A stretch of DNA of 64,000 bases from Arthrobacter sp. zg-Y820 (GTDB taxonomy: Bacteria > Actinomycetota > Actinomycetes > Actinomycetales > Micrococcaceae): contig NZ_CP126247.1 in the NCBI RefSeq assembly GCF_030142155.1, positions 2,790,001 to 2,854,000 on the forward strand, in the 5' to 3' direction. The notes beneath the pieces are model-generated. The model worked only from the letters and a program-made list of their open reading frames with translations. It was not told the origin of the DNA and made no database searches. How positions within the stretch are numbered: the first letter of the stretch is position 1; each line of letters opens with the position of its first letter. Both the position numbers and the translations under genes were made by a program. Positions 1 through 8,122 of this stretch are shown here, piece after piece.

Positions 1-1499
1 GCGTCATCCGCAACGAGGAGTTCGGCACCTTCGAAAAGGTCAGTGATGATCCCCTGACCGTGAAGTACACCATCAACGAGGACGCCGTATGGTCCGACGG
101 CACGCCGATCGACTTCGACGACGTCCTGCTGAACTGGGCGGCTTTCTCCGGCAAGGTCCTGGAGGGCGAAGCCGAAATCTTCGAGCCCTCCTCCAACAAC
201 GGCTACGAATACCTGTCGATGCCCGAGGGCGAAGCCGGGTCCAAGGAGTTCGAGTACGTCTACGAGACTCCGTACGCCGACTGGGAAAACGTGATGATCG
301 GTTCCCTCATGCCCGCCCATATCGCGGCTGAGCAGGGCGGACTGAGCGTTGAAAACGACGGCGAGGCACTCGTCGCCGCGATCCAGGACAACGACCTGGC
401 TTCCCTGAAGCCTGTTGCCGAGTTCTGGAACACCGGCTGGGGTTATGCCGAGGGCCTCCCCTCGCTTCCCGATGCAGCACTGATCCCCTCCTCCGGCCCG
501 TACATTCTGGACAACGCAGCCGGCGGAAACCTGACGCTGACCAAGAATGAGAATTACTGGGGCGAAGAGCGCCAGGGTGCCACGGAGAGCATTGTCTTCA
601 AGACCATCGAGGACACCGAAGCCGTGCAGGCGCTGCAGAACGGTGACGTGGACATCATTGAACCGTCCGGTCCCACCGGTGACACCAAGGACCAGATCGA
701 AGCCATCGGTGAGTCGGTCTCCCTGCTTACCGGTACGGGCATGACGTTCACCCACATTGACCTGGACCAGTCCGAAAACGGCGTGTTCAAGGACCTCAAG
801 GTCCGCCAGGCTTTCTCCAAGTGCGTTCCGCGCCAGGACATCGTGGACAAGTTCGTCAAGCCGGTCGACCCGGAGGCCACCGTGCTGAACCTGCGCGACT
901 TCCAGCAGTCGCAGCCGGAATACGACGAAGTTCTTGAAGCAGCCCCGTCCGCCAGCGAATACGACGAGGTTGACCTCGAAGGCGCCAAGGCGCTGATGGA
1001 AGAGGCCGGCAAGACCGAGCCCGTTGACGTCCGTATGCTGTTCTCGTCGGCAAGCCAGGTGCGCGCCGATATCACTGCCCTGATCAAGGATTCCTGCGAC
1101 CAGGCCGGCTTCAACATCATCGCCACCCCCGACGCCGAGTGGACCGCGAAGCTCGATGAGCTCGGCTCCTGGGATGCCGCACTCTTCGGCTGGTCCGGTT
1201 CAGGCCTGGTAGCCAGCGCACAGTCGATCTACGACTCCGAGGGCGTCCAGAACTACGGCAAGTTCAAGAGCGAAAAGGTCGACGAGCTGTGGGACGAAAT
1301 TGCCCGCACCACTGAAGCCGACAAGGTGCTGGAGCTGAAGAAGGAACTCGAAGAGGAACTGGCCAAGGACGTCTACAACGTCGTTCTTTACACCCAGGCC
1401 GACATTGTTGCCCACAACTCCGGCATGGAGAACGTGGAGTACAACCCCACTCAGAGCGGCGTGACATGGAACGCCTTCAAGTGGACCAAGCAGGCCTAA
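1..1499 (+). CDS. Peptide-type ABC transporter substrate-binding protein (partial, 5' end outside window)
   Basis: Extracellular solute-binding protein of family 5 (DppA/OppA type). It would capture oligopeptides or similar solutes outside the membrane and deliver them to the two permeases encoded next. The reading frame is open from base 3, so the signal peptide and N-terminus lie upstream of the window. The visible part has the family pattern: the WSDGTPIDFDDVLLNW segment near the left edge, a GPYIL-x-KNENYWG segment, and the VRQAFSKCVPRQDIVDK segment of lobe II. Rich in Asp and Glu, as usual for exported actinobacterial binding proteins. It is followed by a perfect inverted repeat and then the permease gene, so it is probably the promoter-proximal gene of the operon. 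Substrate cannot be read from sequence. Confidence 0.9.
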   Translation, partial: VIRNEEFGTFEKVSDDPLTVKYTINEDAVWSDGTPIDFDDVLLNWAAFSGKVLEGEAEIFEPSSNNGYEYLSMPEGEAGSKEFEYVYETPYADWENVMIGSLMPAHIAAEQGGLSVENDGEALVAAIQDNDLASLKPVAEFWNTGWGYAEGLPSLPDAALIPSSGPYILDNAAGGNLTLTKNENYWGEERQGATESIVFKTIEDTEAVQALQNGDVDIIEPSGPTGDTKDQIEAIGESVSLLTGTGMTFTHIDLDQSENGVFKDLKVRQAFSKCVPRQDIVDKFVKPVDPEATVLNLRDFQQSQPEYDEVLEAAPSASEYDEVDLEGAKALMEEAGKTEPVDVRMLFSSASQVRADITALIKDSCDQAGFNIIATPDAEWTAKLDELGSWDAALFGWSGSGLVASAQSIYDSEGVQNYGKFKSEKVDELWDEIARTTEADKVLELKKELEEELAKDVYNVVLYTQADIVAHNSGMENVEYNPTQSGVTWNAFKWTKQA

Positions 1500-1527
1500 C
1501 CAAGGCCTCGCGCCTCAACGGTTAGAA

Positions 1528-1564
1528 GCCGGGATGGGCAGACCAGTGGTCTGCCCATCCCGGC
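1528..1564. terminator. Perfect 18-bp inverted repeat between binding-protein and permease genes
   Basis: An 18-bp arm (1528-1545), one central base and the exact complementary arm (1547-1564) form a very stable hairpin in the 110-bp gap. Only a short T stretch follows, so it is more likely a partial terminator or 3' mRNA stabiliser than a full stop. It would let the binding protein be made in excess over the membrane subunits, a common arrangement in ABC importers. Confidence 0.6.
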
Positions 1565-1609
1565 TTTGTGCCGCAACGGCTTTTCGTACCATCCCCATAG
1601 GAGCCTTCG

Positions 1610-3142
1610 GTGTTCTTCTTCATCCTTAAAAGAGCGGTGACCTCGTTCTTCATCCTGCTCGCAGCCACCGTGCTGATGTTCGTCCTGGCCGTCAACTCGG
1701 GAGATCCCCTCCAAGAATTCTTCGAACTGCAAAGCGCTGAACGCGACGCACGCATCGCCCAGACCACTGCGGCGCTCCACCTGGACGAACCCGTGGCGGT
1801 TCGTTACCTGCTGTGGCTGCAGGAAGTGGGCCGGTGCATCATTCCCGGGGGCGCCGAGTGCACGCTGGGCCTGAACCGGGCCGGCAATCCCGTCATCGAA
1901 CAGCTGCAGACCGCCATCGGCTCGACGTTCCGGCTCGTTGTTGTCGCCACCCTCGTCGCCCTTTTCCTCGGTGTTGCGATCGGCCTGGTCACCGCCCTGC
2001 GCCAGTACAGCGTCTTCGATTACTCCATCACCTTCGTTGCTTTCCTGCTCTTCTCCATGCCGCTGTTCTGGCTCTCCACCCTGCTCAAGCAGTACCTGGC
2101 GATCAACCTGAACACCTGGCTCTCTAATCCCCAAATGTCGTATCTGGGCATAGCAGGCATAGGACTGGTTGCCGGAATCGTCGGGGCCGTAGCCCTCGGC
2201 GGAGACCGGCGGCGCCGTCTGCGTGTCTTCGCCATTGTTGCCGTTGGCACCTCGGTCACGTTCTATCTGCTGCTCATCTCGAACTGGTTCAAAACACCGG
2301 GGCTGGGCCCGATTGGCCTGTTCTTCACGGCTTTTGGCCTGGCACTTGGCATCACGGCCATGCTGGCGGGCTTCCGCCGGCGCCGCATCCTGGTCGCCGC
2401 ACTTGCCACGGCAGCCGCCGGATTCATCGGATACCTGGTGACCCAGCCTCTGATGGAAGACCCGAGCTGGACCATCATCGCCGGGCTTGCGGTCCTGACG
2501 GTGCTCGTATCACTGGCCATCGGCCACTTCGTCGGCGGACCCTATGCCAAGCAGACCCGCAACCTCACGGCAGTCATCGGCCTGAGTATCGGCTTCTTCG
2601 TCTTCATCGACGCACTCCTCGGTGCCTACCCCTCCCTGTCCCGTAAAAATGGCGGCCGTCCTATTCCCACCACCGGCTCATCGACGCCGAACCTGGAGGG
2701 CACCTTCTGGGAAATCAACCTGGATTACGCCCTGTACCTGGTACTGCCCACGATCGCCATCATGCTGATCTCTTTCGCCACGTACACCAGGTACACGCGT
2801 GCCAGCATGCTCGAAGTCATGAACCAGGACTACGTCCGGACGGCACGGGCCAAGGGCCTGAACGAACGGTCAGTGGTTGTCAAGCATGCCTTCCGCAATG
2901 CGATGATCCCCATCACCACCCTGATGGCGTTCGATTTCGCCGGAGTCCTCGGCGGTGCCGTGATCACGGAAGCCGTGTTCGGCTGGAGCGGCATGGGCAG
3001 GATGTTTACGGATGGCCTGCACGACGTCGATCCGAACGTGATCATGGCGTTCTTCCTGGTGACCGGCGTAGCCGCGGTGACCTTCAACATGCTGGCCGAC
3101 ATCGCGTACGCGTTCCTCGACCCGCGCATTAGCCTGAACTGA
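1610..3142 (+). CDS. ABC transporter permease, DppB/OppB family, with large hydrophobic insertion
   Basis: Inner-membrane permease of the peptide importer. GTG start at 1610 with AGGAG six bases upstream. The C-terminal third holds the DppB signature: YTRYTRASMLEVMNQDYVRTARAKGL (split here as YTRYTRASM then DYVRTARAKGL), which includes the EAA-type loop contacting the ATPase, and it ends LDPRISLN. At 510 residues it is much longer than typical DppB (about 310-340). The excess lies at roughly residues 176-340, between the first membrane block and the conserved loop, and is predicted to add several membrane segments separated by short arginine clusters (RRRRLR, RRRR). Followed at 12 bp by the second permease gene. 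Identification as a permease is firm; the role of the insertion is unknown. Confidence 0.9.
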   Translation: MFFFILKRAVTSFFILLAATVLMFVLAVNSGDPLQEFFELQSAERDARIAQTTAALHLDEPVAVRYLLWLQEVGRCIIPGGAECTLGLNRAGNPVIEQLQTAIGSTFRLVVVATLVALFLGVAIGLVTALRQYSVFDYSITFVAFLLFSMPLFWLSTLLKQYLAINLNTWLSNPQMSYLGIAGIGLVAGIVGAVALGGDRRRRLRVFAIVAVGTSVTFYLLLISNWFKTPGLGPIGLFFTAFGLALGITAMLAGFRRRRILVAALATAAAGFIGYLVTQPLMEDPSWTIIAGLAVLTVLVSLAIGHFVGGPYAKQTRNLTAVIGLSIGFFVFIDALLGAYPSLSRKNGGRPIPTTGSSTPNLEGTFWEINLDYALYLVLPTIAIMLISFATYTRYTRASMLEVMNQDYVRTARAKGLNERSVVVKHAFRNAMIPITTLMAFDFAGVLGGAVITEAVFGWSGMGRMFTDGLHDVDPNVIMAFFLVTGVAAVTFNMLADIAYAFLDPRISLN

Positions 3143-3154
3143 TAGGCGGACATC

Positions 3155-4192
3155 ATGACTGAAAAAATCCCGTCCGGAACCACCGGCAGCAGTCCGGAAC
3201 TGACGAGCATGACTCTGGAAAGCCAGCGAACGAACATCGCAGACTCGCCCGCAACCCGGGCAGTGACTGCCGATCCGGAGATTACCGCCGCAAAAAGCCA
3301 GGGCCAGCTGGTCAGGGAGAGGTTCTTCCGCCACAAGGGTGCCCTCGCCGGCATGAGCGGACTGATCTTCATCGTCCTGCTGGCCTTCACCTCGATCGGA
3401 CTCTCCGTGGGGCCGATCCGCATCCCCGGCTGGTGGCCGCATACCTTCTCGTCGGTCATGCCGATGGAAGACGGCGGAGCCCCCACACTGTCCTGGACCG
3501 GACTGGGAAACCATCCTTTCGGCCAGGACACCCTGGGACGAGACTACTTCGCCATGACCATGCGCGGGGCCCAGATTTCCCTGACCATCGCCTTCATCGT
3601 CGGCATTGTGGGCACCGCAGTCGGGACCGTCATCGGCGCCCTGGCCGGCTACTTCCGCGGCTTTACTGAAGCGGTCCTGATGCGCTTCACCGACGTCATC
3701 ATCACCATCCCCCTGCTCGTCGTGGCCGCAGTGCTTGCCAGCATCGTCTCGGACTTCGGCATCGTGGTCTTTGCGGTCTTCCTTGGCCTGCTGACGTGGA
3801 CCAACCTGGCCCGCATCGTCCGCGGCGAGTTCCTCTCCCTGCGGGAGAAGGAGTTTGTCGAGGCGGCCAAATCCGTCGGCGCAAGCTCGAGCCGCATCAT
3901 CTTCAAGCACATCCTGCCCAACACCGTGGGCGTCATCATTGTGTCCGCGACGCTGGCGATTTCCGGCGCCATCCTGCTGGAGACCGCGCTGAGCTTCCTA
4001 GGTTTGGGCGTGCAGCCGCCGGACACCTCACTGGGCAAACTCATCAATGAGAACCGGGCGGCCATGACCACCCGCCCCTGGCTCTTCTTCTGGCCAGGCC
4101 TCTTCATCGTGGCCATTGCCCTCACCGTGAACTTCATCGGCGACGGCCTCCGGGATGCGTTTGATCCCCGACAGACAAGGAACAAGGCATGA
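3155..4192 (+). CDS. ABC transporter permease, DppC/OppC family
   Basis: Second permease subunit of the importer, 345 residues. A hydrophilic N-terminal segment of about 55 residues precedes the first membrane helix. The HPFGQDTLGRDYF segment (about 118-130) is the DppC hallmark, and the ATPase-contact loop lies around EFVEAAKSVGASSSRIIFKHILPN. The C-terminal GDGLRDAFDPR is also typical. The stop codon overlaps the ATG of the ATPase gene (ATGA), so translation of the two is coupled. It pairs with the preceding DppB-like protein to form the membrane channel. Confidence 0.93.
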   Translation: MTEKIPSGTTGSSPELTSMTLESQRTNIADSPATRAVTADPEITAAKSQGQLVRERFFRHKGALAGMSGLIFIVLLAFTSIGLSVGPIRIPGWWPHTFSSVMPMEDGGAPTLSWTGLGNHPFGQDTLGRDYFAMTMRGAQISLTIAFIVGIVGTAVGTVIGALAGYFRGFTEAVLMRFTDVIITIPLLVVAAVLASIVSDFGIVVFAVFLGLLTWTNLARIVRGEFLSLREKEFVEAAKSVGASSSRIIFKHILPNTVGVIIVSATLAISGAILLETALSFLGLGVQPPDTSLGKLINENRAAMTTRPWLFFWPGLFIVAIALTVNFIGDGLRDAFDPRQTRNKA

Positions 4193-5976
4193 GCTCGGCA
4201 CCCCTGTACAGCGACGTCAGCCCCCTGGCATCCACGGCCCCGATCCTGGAAGTAGCGGGCCTCGGGGTCGAATTCAACGTGGACAACAAATGGGTCATGG
4301 CGGCCGAGGATGTCTCGTTCACGGTCCATCCCGGCGAGATCCTGGCGATTGTGGGCGAGTCGGGTTCCGGCAAGAGCATGTCGTCCATGGCCCTGCTGGG
4401 CCTGCTGCCGGGCAACGGCCGGTCCACCGGCAGCGCCAAGCTGCAGGGCAAGGAGCTGATCGGTGTCCCGCAGTCCGCCCTCCGGAAAATCCGCGGAAAC
4501 GATATCGCCATGATTTTCCAGGAACCCATGACGGCGCTTAATCCTGTCCTGACGGTGGGCGAACAAATCAAGGAGATCATCGAACAGCACACTGATGCTT
4601 CGCCGGCCCAGGCAAAGGCCCGGGCCCTTGAGCTGCTGCGCATGGTGGAAATCCCCGAACCGGAGCGGCGCTACGATTCCTACCCGCACCAGTTCTCCGG
4701 CGGCCAGCGCCAGCGGGCCATGATTGCCATCGCCATTGCCAACGATCCCATCCTGCTCGTGGCCGATGAGCCGACCACCGCCCTGGACGTTACGGTGCAG
4801 GCGGAAGTCCTGGAGCTGCTCCGGAACCTGAACAGGCGCCTGAACAGTGCCGTCATGCTCATCACGCACGACATGGGTGTGGTCGCCGACCTTGCCGACA
4901 AGGTGGTGGTGATGGAAAAGGGCCGCATCGTTGAGGCGGCCCCCGTGGCCGAACTCTTCAACAATCCGCGCGAGGACTACACCCGGCAGCTGCTGGCTGC
5001 CGTCCCCCATCTGGGTTCCAAAGTGGGCGGAGTGCTGTCCGCGGTGGAGGTGGAAGACGACGGTTCGCTGCAAATCACCGATGCCCCGCGGGCCGTGCTC
5101 AGGGAGTCGGCGGACCTTGCCACCCCGGATGCGGGCGTAGTCCCCGCCCTGCAGCTGACGGGTGTTTCGATTGAATACCCCGGCCGCTTCCGCCAGCCGG
5201 GCTTCAAAGCCGTCTCGGACGTCTCCTTCGTCATCAACCCCGGCGAGGTTATGGGCCTGGTGGGCGAGTCCGGATCGGGGAAATCAACCATTGCCCGCGC
5301 CGTCACGGGATTGCTTCCGGTCAGCGCCGGCAGCGTGGACATCAACGGCACCAACATCGCCGGCCTCTCCCCCAAGGAGATGCTTCCCCTGCGGCGCAAA
5401 TTCGCCATCGTATTCCAGGATCCCGCGGCTTCACTGAACCCGCGCATGTCCATTGGCGAATCCATCGGTGAGCCATTGTTCCTCCACGAGAAGCTCTCCC
5501 GCACTGACCTGGACCGCCGTGTTGAAGGCCTGCTGGACGACGTCCAGCTGCCAACCAACTTCCGCAACCGTTACCCCCACGAACTCTCCGGCGGGCAGCG
5601 CCAGCGCGTCGGCATTGCCCGTGCCCTCTCGCTGCGCCCGTCGCTGCTGGTGGCCGACGAACCCACGTCAGCACTGGATGTTTCGGTTCAGGCACGCGTG
5701 CTGGCCCTGCTCCAGGACCTGCAGCAGCAGTACGGCTTCGCCTGCCTCTTTGTGAGCCACGATCTGGCCGTGGTGGAAATCCTGGCCAGCCATATCGCCG
5801 TGCTGAACAAGGGGATCATGGTCGAACAGGGGTCAACGGAACAGGTGCTGAAGTATCCGCAGGACGCGTACACGCGCCGGTTGCTGGCCGCAGCGCCGGT
5901 CCCGGATCCCGCCGAGCAGGCACTGCGCCGGGAACAGCGCAACGCCATCATGGCCGCGGGCAGTTCCGTCTCGTAA
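4189..5976 (+). CDS. Fused double-domain ABC transporter ATPase (DppD-DppF type)
   Basis: Cytoplasmic ATPase powering the importer; both nucleotide-binding domains are in one 595-residue chain. Domain 1: Walker A GESGSGKS at 56-63, signature FSGGQRQR near 169, Walker B LLVADEP near 189, switch His in ITHD near 225. Domain 2: Walker A GESGSGKS at 359-366, signature LSGGQRQR, Walker B LLVADEP and VSHD. A linker of about 50 acidic residues separates them. The start overlaps the permease stop. Fused forms are common in actinobacterial peptide importers. It is the last gene of the operon, with about 90 bp before the bL37 gene. Confidence 0.95.
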   Translation: MSSAPLYSDVSPLASTAPILEVAGLGVEFNVDNKWVMAAEDVSFTVHPGEILAIVGESGSGKSMSSMALLGLLPGNGRSTGSAKLQGKELIGVPQSALRKIRGNDIAMIFQEPMTALNPVLTVGEQIKEIIEQHTDASPAQAKARALELLRMVEIPEPERRYDSYPHQFSGGQRQRAMIAIAIANDPILLVADEPTTALDVTVQAEVLELLRNLNRRLNSAVMLITHDMGVVADLADKVVVMEKGRIVEAAPVAELFNNPREDYTRQLLAAVPHLGSKVGGVLSAVEVEDDGSLQITDAPRAVLRESADLATPDAGVVPALQLTGVSIEYPGRFRQPGFKAVSDVSFVINPGEVMGLVGESGSGKSTIARAVTGLLPVSAGSVDINGTNIAGLSPKEMLPLRRKFAIVFQDPAASLNPRMSIGESIGEPLFLHEKLSRTDLDRRVEGLLDDVQLPTNFRNRYPHELSGGQRQRVGIARALSLRPSLLVADEPTSALDVSVQARVLALLQDLQQQYGFACLFVSHDLAVVEILASHIAVLNKGIMVEQGSTEQVLKYPQDAYTRRLLAAAPVPDPAEQALRREQRNAIMAAGSSVS

Positions 5977-6067
5977 CCCGAAAGCATCCGGGCCCCGGTT
6001 TAGGTTGTCGGGCTCACCCTGTGGGACACTGGAGGGCAGAACTTTCAGCAAAACGAAGGAGGCAGCT

Positions 6068-6142
6068 ATGAGCAAGCGTGCACGCAAGCGTCGTGATCGT
6101 AAGCGCGGCGGCGCCAACCACGGTAAGCGTCCCAACACTTAA
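6068..6142 (+). CDS. Ribosomal protein bL37 (24 residues)
   Basis: Very small, extremely basic protein reading MSKRARKRRDRKRGG then ANHGKRPNT. It matches my memory of bL37, the short large-subunit ribosomal protein found in mycobacterial ribosomes and conserved in actinobacteria; the ANHGKRPN tail is the recognisable part. A textbook Shine-Dalgarno AAGGAGG (6056-6062) sits five bases before the ATG, which strongly supports translation despite the 75-bp length. It converges on rsrA/sigR with a strong terminator between them. It is too short for most gene finders. Confidence 0.85.
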   Translation: MSKRARKRRDRKRGGANHGKRPNT

Positions 6143-6181
6143 GTCTTGGACTCAGCCGTGTGGCCCATCGCCACTAAGGAA

Positions 6182-6222
6182 GAACCCCCGGAGCCTTGCG
6201 GCTGCCGGGGGTTCTTCTTTTT
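6182..6222 (+). terminator. Rho-independent terminator after bL37
   Basis: GAACCCCCGG (6182-6191) pairs with CCGGGGGTTC (6205-6214), with a further inner AGC/GCT pairing, followed by TTCTTTTT. It lies between the convergent bL37 and rsrA genes and clearly serves bL37; it may also slow - strand transcripts coming from rsrA. Confidence 0.85.
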
Positions 6223-6238
6223 GGGCCCTCGCCGCCAA

Positions 6239-6499
6239 CTAGTGGTCGGCGGTCTGGATCTGGCTGATTCGAGCCAGGATGCTCGCCTTGAGCGTCTCCG
6301 GTGCAGCCTCCGTGCAGGAGCGCTTGACCACCGAGCGGATGACGCACTCAAGGTCGTGTTCCTCGGCGCATTCGGGACACCCGTCCAGGTGCTCCTGGAT
6401 TTCCACGATGTCGTCATGGGACAGAGCCCCGTCAAGGTACTCGTAGAGCCGTTCGATGCGGGCGTCCTCGCAATCGCCCAGGCTTTGGCAATCGCTCAT
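6239..6499 (-). CDS. rsrA: RsrA-type zinc-binding anti-sigma factor
   Basis: Redox-sensing anti-sigma factor that binds and inactivates the sigma factor encoded just upstream, releasing it when its cysteines are oxidised. 86 residues. The ZAS motif H37-x3-C41-x2-C44 is intact and an upstream Cys at 10 fits the fourth ligand position known from Streptomyces RsrA (Cys11, His37, Cys41, Cys44). Additional Cys at 4, 52 and 62. Its ATG overlaps the sigR stop (ATGA), so it is translationally coupled to sigR. Known targets of this switch in relatives are thioredoxin, mycothiol and proteolysis genes; none is in the window. Confidence 0.93.
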   Translation of the reverse strand: MSDCQSLGDCEDARIERLYEYLDGALSHDDIVEIQEHLDGCPECAEEHDLECVIRSVVKRSCTEAAPETLKASILARISQIQTADH

Positions 6500-7179
6500 A
6501 GCGTGTTCCCCTGTTTCTTTGTCTGGCCAGCACCGGCGGCGGCAGGTGCCGCCTTGCCGCGGATACCGCGTTCGTGTGCATATTCGGCGAGCAGTTCGCG
6601 GAGCATTTTGCGGCCCCGGTGCAGGCGGGACATTACGGTACCGATGGGCGTGTTCATGATTTCCGAGATTTCTTTGTACGCAAATCCCTCCACATCGGAG
6701 AAATACACGGCTAGGCGGAATTCCTCCGGGATGGACTGCAGTGCGTCCTTCACATCGGAGTCCGGAAGATGGTCGAGGGCCACTGCCTCAGCCGACCGCA
6801 GTCCGGTGGAGCTGTGCTCCGCGGCGCGGGCGAGCTGCCAGTCTTCCACCCCGTCCGAATTTGCCTGCAGCGGTTCACGCTGACGCTTTCGGTACAGGTT
6901 GATGTAGGTATTCGTCAGGATCCGGTAGAGCCAGGCCTTGAGATTCGTTCCGGGACGGTACTGGTGGAAGGCGGAGAACGCCTTGGTGTAGGCCTCCTGG
7001 ACCAGGTCTTCGGCGTCGGAGGGATTGCGGGCCATACGCATGGCCGCGGAATAGAGCTGATCCACGTACTGCATGGCATCGCGCTCGAAACGTATCTTGC
7101 GGGCCTCTTCCGATTCGGAAGCGACATCCAGCTCGGAGTCTTCCACCTGGGGGCTGCCTTCCGGCGCATCAGTTCTCAT
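6496..7179 (-). CDS. sigR: ECF sigma factor SigR/SigH (thiol-oxidative stress)
   Basis: Group IV sigma factor, 227 residues from the ATG at 7179 (MRTDAPEG), the same length I recall for Streptomyces SigR. Region 2 spans about 35-100 ([44 protein letters not shown]) and region 4 about 165-215 ([36 protein letters not shown]). No Shine-Dalgarno precedes this ATG; instead a -10-like TAGACT ends eight bases upstream, which fits a leaderless transcript. The frame stays open for a further 91 residues to an ATG at 7452, and a SigR-type promoter lies beyond that, so a longer isoform is likely as well. It forms an operon with rsrA. Confidence 0.93.
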   Translation of the reverse strand: MRTDAPEGSPQVEDSELDVASESEEARKIRFERDAMQYVDQLYSAAMRMARNPSDAEDLVQEAYTKAFSAFHQYRPGTNLKAWLYRILTNTYINLYRKRQREPLQANSDGVEDWQLARAAEHSSTGLRSAEAVALDHLPDSDVKDALQSIPEEFRLAVYFSDVEGFAYKEISEIMNTPIGTVMSRLHRGRKMLRELLAEYAHERGIRGKAAPAAAGAGQTKKQGNTL

Positions 7180-7187
7180 CAATTTCA

Positions 7188-7193
7188 AGTCTA
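7188..7193 (-). promoter_or_regulatory. sigR: Candidate -10 element for a leaderless sigR transcript
   Basis: TAGACT on the - strand ends eight bases before the sigR ATG at 7179, placing the expected transcription start on the A of the ATG. There is no ribosome-binding sequence in between, and no convincing -35. Leaderless mRNAs are frequent in actinobacteria. Confidence 0.4.
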
Positions 7194-7480
7194 CGGTGCG
7201 GCGACCCGACTCCACTCGCAGCTGAACCAATGATGCTGCATCCGGCGGTGCTCCGGCTGTTACCGGCGCATCTGCCGTGACCAAGGCAACTGGCACGTTC
7301 ACTCTCCTCACTGCATTCGGGGACGCCGCAGCCATGGCCGCGGTGTCCCTTGAAGCCGGCAGATCCTCACTTGGCGGAAATGCCGTATGTTCGCTCAACG
7401 CTTCCGTACGGGAGCTTATTCCGCCGCACCGTTCCTGCCCCTCCGGCGGCATAAGATGTGCCGGCTCCGTAAAAGTGCAA

Positions 7481-7508
7481 AACTAAGAGTATTCTGCCCG
7501 GCTATTCC
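7481..7508 (-). promoter_or_regulatory. sigR: Candidate SigR-dependent promoter (GGAAT-N20-GTT)
   Basis: On the - strand GGAAT (7508-7504) is followed after 20 bases by GTT (7483-7481). This fits the SigR/SigH consensus GGAAT-N about 18-20-GTT. It points toward sigR and would start transcription just upstream of the ATG at 7452, which opens the 318-residue long form. It suggests positive autoregulation, as known for sigR in Streptomyces and sigH in mycobacteria. Confidence 0.5.
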
Positions 7509-7536
7509 GAGACCGGGCGGCAACCAGGAGGTCAAT

Positions 7537-8118
7537 ATGTCCGTTGTCCGTTTGCTCGCCCGCCCGCTGCTCGCCACGGGGTTCATTGCGGCCGGGGTTG
7601 ACCGCCTGCGGGACGCCGACCAGACTGCCGAGCAGCTGCGTCCCACCCTGAACCGCGTTGGCAGCATGGTCCCTGCTGCGGCCTCCGTCACCGCCAACCC
7701 CCAGCTGGTTGCCAAGGTCCTCGGCGCAACCCAGGTAGGTGCCGGTGCGCTGCTCGCCTTGGGCAAGCTTCCCCGCCTGTCCGGCCTGCTGCTTACGGGT
7801 ACCGCGGTGCTGAATGCGGTGGTTGAGTACAAGAATGCGGAGACCGACACCTCCGATGAACGCCAGGCGCGCCGTGCGGGCCTCCTGAAGAACCTCTCAC
7901 TCATCGGCGCCGTCCTGCTGGTGGCAGTCGACACCAACGGCCGCCCCGGCCTCGCCTGGCGTGCCGGGCACCTCGCTGACGACACCCGCCGCAGCGTTTC
8001 GTCGCTGGGCAAGGACGCGGGCCGCAAGACACGCGCCATTCAGAAGGACGCTGCCAAGCAGCTGAAGAAGGCCAACCGCACCGTCCGCACCACCACAGCC
8101 GGCATTGTGGGTTCCTAG
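7537..8118 (+). CDS. DoxX family membrane protein
   Basis: 193-residue membrane protein. AGGAGG (7526-7531) lies five bases before the ATG at 7537 and decides the start. The N-terminal RLLARPLLATGFIAAGVDRLRD and the following pattern of four hydrophobic segments match the DoxX family, which often accompanies thiol-stress genes. The C-terminal 60 residues are basic and soluble (KDAGRKTRAIQKDAAKQLKKANRTVR), unlike the DoxX core, and would face the cytoplasm. It is divergent from sigR and only four bases before aroA, so it probably leads the aroA-rsgA operon. Confidence 0.8.
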   Translation: MSVVRLLARPLLATGFIAAGVDRLRDADQTAEQLRPTLNRVGSMVPAAASVTANPQLVAKVLGATQVGAGALLALGKLPRLSGLLLTGTAVLNAVVEYKNAETDTSDERQARRAGLLKNLSLIGAVLLVAVDTNGRPGLAWRAGHLADDTRRSVSSLGKDAGRKTRAIQKDAAKQLKKANRTVRTTTAGIVGS

Positions 8119-8122
8119 CCAC

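Noticed and set aside
2870..5073. Long - strand frames opposite the importer genes.
   Set aside because: Shadow frames rich in His, Asp, Gly and Gln opposite well-supported ABC transporter genes.
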